From: Firmicutes bacterium UBA5420
GTDB lineage: Bacteria > Bacillota > Limnochordia > Darwinibacteriales > Darwinibacteriaceae
Direction of reading: 5' to 3'
NCBI GenBank assembly: GCA_002409455.1
Contig: DHNI01000024.1
Coordinates: 431 to 13,276, forward strand
Length of the DNA: 12,846 bases
Position 1 is the first letter of the stretch. The number at the start of each line of letters is the position of its first letter. Positions 12,229 through 12,846 of the stretch are shown here, piece by piece. Position numbers and translations under genes: made by a program. The notes under the pieces are model-generated. The model worked only from the letters and a program-made list of their open reading frames with translations, searched no databases and had not been told where the DNA came from.

Positions 12229-12846
12229 GCCCTTTTTTGCTTGCTGATCTGTTCTAGTGGTACTCAGGCAGTGGACTACGCCGGCGAACTCACCTGGACG
12301 GTAGGAACTAGAGAGGTCAGTTCGGCCTTGACTCTCGATCTAAAGAAGGATTTACCCTGGTGTGACTTGACGTGGGGATTTGACGCAAGTATCGGGTTGT
12401 CTCAGCCCATCCGTCCCGAAGGGGCTACACGCTGGGCCCTTGCACTTCCGCTTACCCCACAGGTGCAAGTGATTGTGAATCACAACCAAGACCACTTCAC
12501 CTCAGCGGATAGCTTTCGGATGATTAACAAGAACAACTACGGGGAGGAAAGCTATTTTGCCTCCCTGCAGACCCAGCAACTACGCATGGGTTACGTAAGA
12601 AAGATACCTTTCAGGAATAAAGACGTTGTGGATGCCCTCTTTGCGGAGAGTGTCCTAGAGGTTGGTAGTCTGTCTTTAATAGGTATGCAGATGCGATTTG
12701 CAGGTGCCTTAGAAAGTGGAAGCGCGGGGATTTTGCAGGCTGAAGGAAGCTTTGGTACCTTTGATGTGGTGGGAGCCAGGGGATGGCAGATCGACTCCAA
12801 GGGTGAGGAAAGTCAAGGGTCGGTTTTCGAGCTCAAACAAAATGGT
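12205..12846 (+). CDS. Exported protein of unknown function, beta-rich (3' end outside window)
   Basis: An open frame runs from GTG 12205 to the last base (214 codons) with no stop, so the gene is truncated on the right. GTG 12205 is 10 nt after GGAG (12191-12194); ATG 12211 is an alternative two codons later. The N terminus is a signal peptide: Met-Arg, then GVFFALFCLLICSSG, with likely cleavage after TQA. The rest shows many short stretches of alternating polar and hydrophobic residues (ELTWTV, SALTLDL, LTWGFDASIGL, VQVIVNHN, LRMGYVRKIPF, GSLSLIGMQMRF), the look of a beta-sandwich or beta-barrel envelope protein. I recognise no family. It has its own strong promoter and structured leader. 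If it were a barrel, the organism would be a diderm Firmicute; the fragment cannot decide this. Confidence 0.75.
   Translation, partial: MYMRGVFFALFCLLICSSGTQAVDYAGELTWTVGTREVSSALTLDLKKDLPWCDLTWGFDASIGLSQPIRPEGATRWALALPLTPQVQVIVNHNQDHFTSADSFRMINKNNYGEESYFASLQTQQLRMGYVRKIPFRNKDVVDALFAESVLEVGSLSLIGMQMRFAGALESGSAGILQAEGSFGTFDVVGARGWQIDSKGEESQGSVFELKQNG

Noticed and set aside
12591..12800. Open frame on the minus strand at the right end
   Set aside because: Antisense to the exported-protein frame, which has a promoter, ribosome site and signal peptide; the minus frame has no such support.

Overview
The window reads as chromosome of an anaerobic, spore-forming Bacillota (Firmicutes), perhaps an uncultured clostridial or limnochordial lineage. 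Three things support this: a glutamate/methylaspartate fermentation gene at the left edge, a Spo0A-type sporulation regulator, and a long run of envelope and spore genes whose order recalls two conserved Firmicutes neighbourhoods, spo0A-steA-steB and ylxY-mlpA-dut. Base composition looks even, and I see no mobile element, rRNA, tRNA or CRISPR array. All genes are on the + strand except one (9216-10427). The species assignment is inference only.

Left block (1-3529): the 3' part of methylaspartate ammonia-lyase, a class I fumarase-type alpha subunit (probable mesaconate/fumarate hydratase half), a P-loop protein with a C-terminal alanyl-tRNA-synthetase SAD-like tail, and a divergent Spo0A. They are packed with 15, -1 and 4 nt gaps and end at a perfect-palindrome terminator. 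A sporulation master regulator thus appears to be the last gene of a catabolic operon.

Middle block (3550-9211): steA (TPK-like fold plus C-terminal membrane helix), steB (MctB family), a family 2 glycosyltransferase and a small polyprenyl-phosphate sugar-1-phosphate transferase are translationally coupled (adjacent or ATGA overlaps). Next come a LysM-SleB cortex hydrolase, a PdaB-like polysaccharide deacetylase and a YlxY-like deacetylase with altered catalytic motifs. Together they suggest division, envelope-glycan and spore-cortex functions.

Right block (9216-12846): a minus-strand SH3b plus GH18-like protein whose catalytic acidic residues are replaced runs convergently into the YlxY-like gene and diverges from an M16 zinc peptidase (MlpA type). 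A MazG-fold dUTPase overlaps the peptidase 3' end. Then a strong sigma-A-type promoter drives an exported, beta-rich protein that runs off the window. Its leader can fold into a nested structure: an outer stem followed by a T-tract inside the first codons, and an inner hairpin burying the ribosome binding site.

The best candidates for something new are this leader RNA with its unknown exported protein, the P-loop/SAD protein between fermentation genes and spo0A, the Spo0A with remodelled phosphorylation pocket, and the adjacent pair of apparently inactivated cell-wall enzymes.
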